Shown: positions 63,471-64,000 of the stretch, piece after piece | Layout: each line of letters opens with the position of its first letter | Position numbering within the stretch: position 1 is the stretch's first letter | From: Flavobacteriales bacterium | Lineage (GTDB): Bacteria; Bacteroidota; Bacteroidia; NS11-12g; UBA9320 | Direction: 5' to 3' | NCBI GenBank assembly: GCA_020635455.1 | Contig: JACJZT010000002.1 | Coordinates: forward strand, 434,001-498,000 | DNA length: 64,000 nucleotides | The notes under the pieces: model-generated | Database searches by the model: none | The model's input: only the letters and a program-made list of their open reading frames with translations | What the model was told of the DNA's origin: nothing | Translations under genes and position numbers: made by a program

Positions 63471-64000
63471 ATGCCACTCAATATTTACATAAAAAATAAG
63501 GAAATCAGAATTACAGCAATACTAATTTTTACCTTTTCATGCCTTATGACATCCTGTAGTGGACAGTCATCTGATTCGAAAAAAAACACGGACATTTTTA
63601 AAGAGAAAATGTTTAAGGGCGACACCTTAAAAGAACTTGGTAACAACATTATGGTGGTATATCAAGACACAAAAAACAATTATTGGTTTGGCAGTTGGGA
63701 GGACGGCTTATATCGATATGACGGAAAAACAATACTTCATTTTACAACGAATGAAGGTTTGAGCCAAAATAAAATTGTAAGCATACGGGAAGATTCATCC
63801 GGTAACCTTTTCTTCAATACTGATCTTGGAATTAGCAAATTCAATGGAAAGGCTTTTACTACATTAAATATCACCGGTGCTGATTGGAAGCTGCAATCCG
63901 GTGATTTATGGTTCAAGGGTGCACAGAACTCGGGTATGGTTTATCGTTACGATGGGAATGATTTACACTGCCTTAAATTACCTGAAACCGAAGCTGGAGA
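63471..64000 (+). CDS. Two-component regulator propeller lipoprotein, 3' partial
   Basis: The frame opens at ATG 63471 and runs off the window (about 176 residues seen). A signal segment (ITAILIFTFSCLMTSC) ends in the lipobox MTSC, so the protein is a lipoprotein. The following repeats (YWFGSWEDGLYRYDGK, LFFNTDLGISKFNGKAF) are Reg_prop blades, as found in the sensor part of hybrid two-component systems, but standalone lipoprotein versions also exist. The missing part would tell which. It is 39 bases downstream of the previous exported protein, probably in the same unit. Confidence 0.8.
   Translation, partial: MPLNIYIKNKEIRITAILIFTFSCLMTSCSGQSSDSKKNTDIFKEKMFKGDTLKELGNNIMVVYQDTKNNYWFGSWEDGLYRYDGKTILHFTTNEGLSQNKIVSIREDSSGNLFFNTDLGISKFNGKAFTTLNITGADWKLQSGDLWFKGAQNSGMVYRYDGNDLHCLKLPETEAG

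Noticed and set aside
1..64000. tRNA, rRNA, insertion sequence or prophage
   Set aside because: I found no cloverleaf-like sequence, rRNA segment, transposase, integrase or phage structural gene.

Overview
This 64-kb window is a dense stretch of chromosome from a Bacteroidota bacterium, probably an aerobic or free-living lineage near the Flavobacteriia/Sphingobacteriia-type groups. The evidence is consistent: five large secreted proteins end in a type IX secretion (T9SS) type-A sorting domain (xxFPNP...GxY/F pattern). Many genes follow a TAnnTTTG minus-7 box, and Shine-Dalgarno sites are essentially absent. Families typical of the phylum are frequent (DUF2911, DUF4159, LVIVD, reductive-dehalogenase-like 4Fe-4S protein, fused FtcD). 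Base composition looks uniform and moderately AT-rich. I saw no rRNA, tRNA, CRISPR array, insertion sequence or integrase.

Layout. 1-1707: 3' end of a WD40 protein and a family-2 glycosyltransferase. 1799-5368: a T9SS protein with a 612-bp internal duplication. 5561-6179: a four-unit tandem DNA repeat reaching the stop codon of a DASS transporter (6169-7629). 7778-10644: PepSY-like, LVIVD-T9SS and DUF2911 secreted proteins. 10752-13350: soluble TPR-PAS histidine kinase plus single-domain response regulator. 13723-20837: minus-strand block of Na+/alanine symporter, 4Fe-4S protein, Na+/solute symporter, a 32-residue membrane protein coupled to that symporter, and a PIG-L deacetylase. 21020-32853: DnaJ-like membrane protein, outer-membrane protein, CarD-like protein, ABC-F ATPase, T9SS protein, FtcD and a TolB-like barrel protein. 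32959-38200: ornithine aminotransferase, diacylglycerol kinase, DUF4159, methyltransferase, DUF1028-T9SS and VOC protein.

38213-41301 is the most unusual locus. A 730-residue protein with a long Ala/Ile-rich helical tract and a C-terminal HELTH zincin overlaps a second frame encoding a caspase/CHAT/C25-like protein, with no ATG at the junction. 41525-46994: E2 acyltransferase, LamG-T9SS protein, SRPBCC protein, MFS transporter. 47173-49860: two tandem L,D-transpeptidases. 49926-53441: an exported trypsin-like protease and an exported metacaspase-like protein in one transcription unit.

53694-57051 is a shikimate cluster (aroB-aroA-aroC), followed by an FtsE-like ATPase. 57859-59232 holds a HEAT-repeat protein and a methyltransferase on the minus strand; then come RNase HII, an outer-membrane protein, thiolase, two envelope proteins of unknown role and the start of a regulator-propeller lipoprotein running off the window.

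A global feature is promoter placement. At several genes the TAnnTTTG box sits so close to the start codon that the predicted transcript begins at or within a few bases of it, suggesting leaderless translation.
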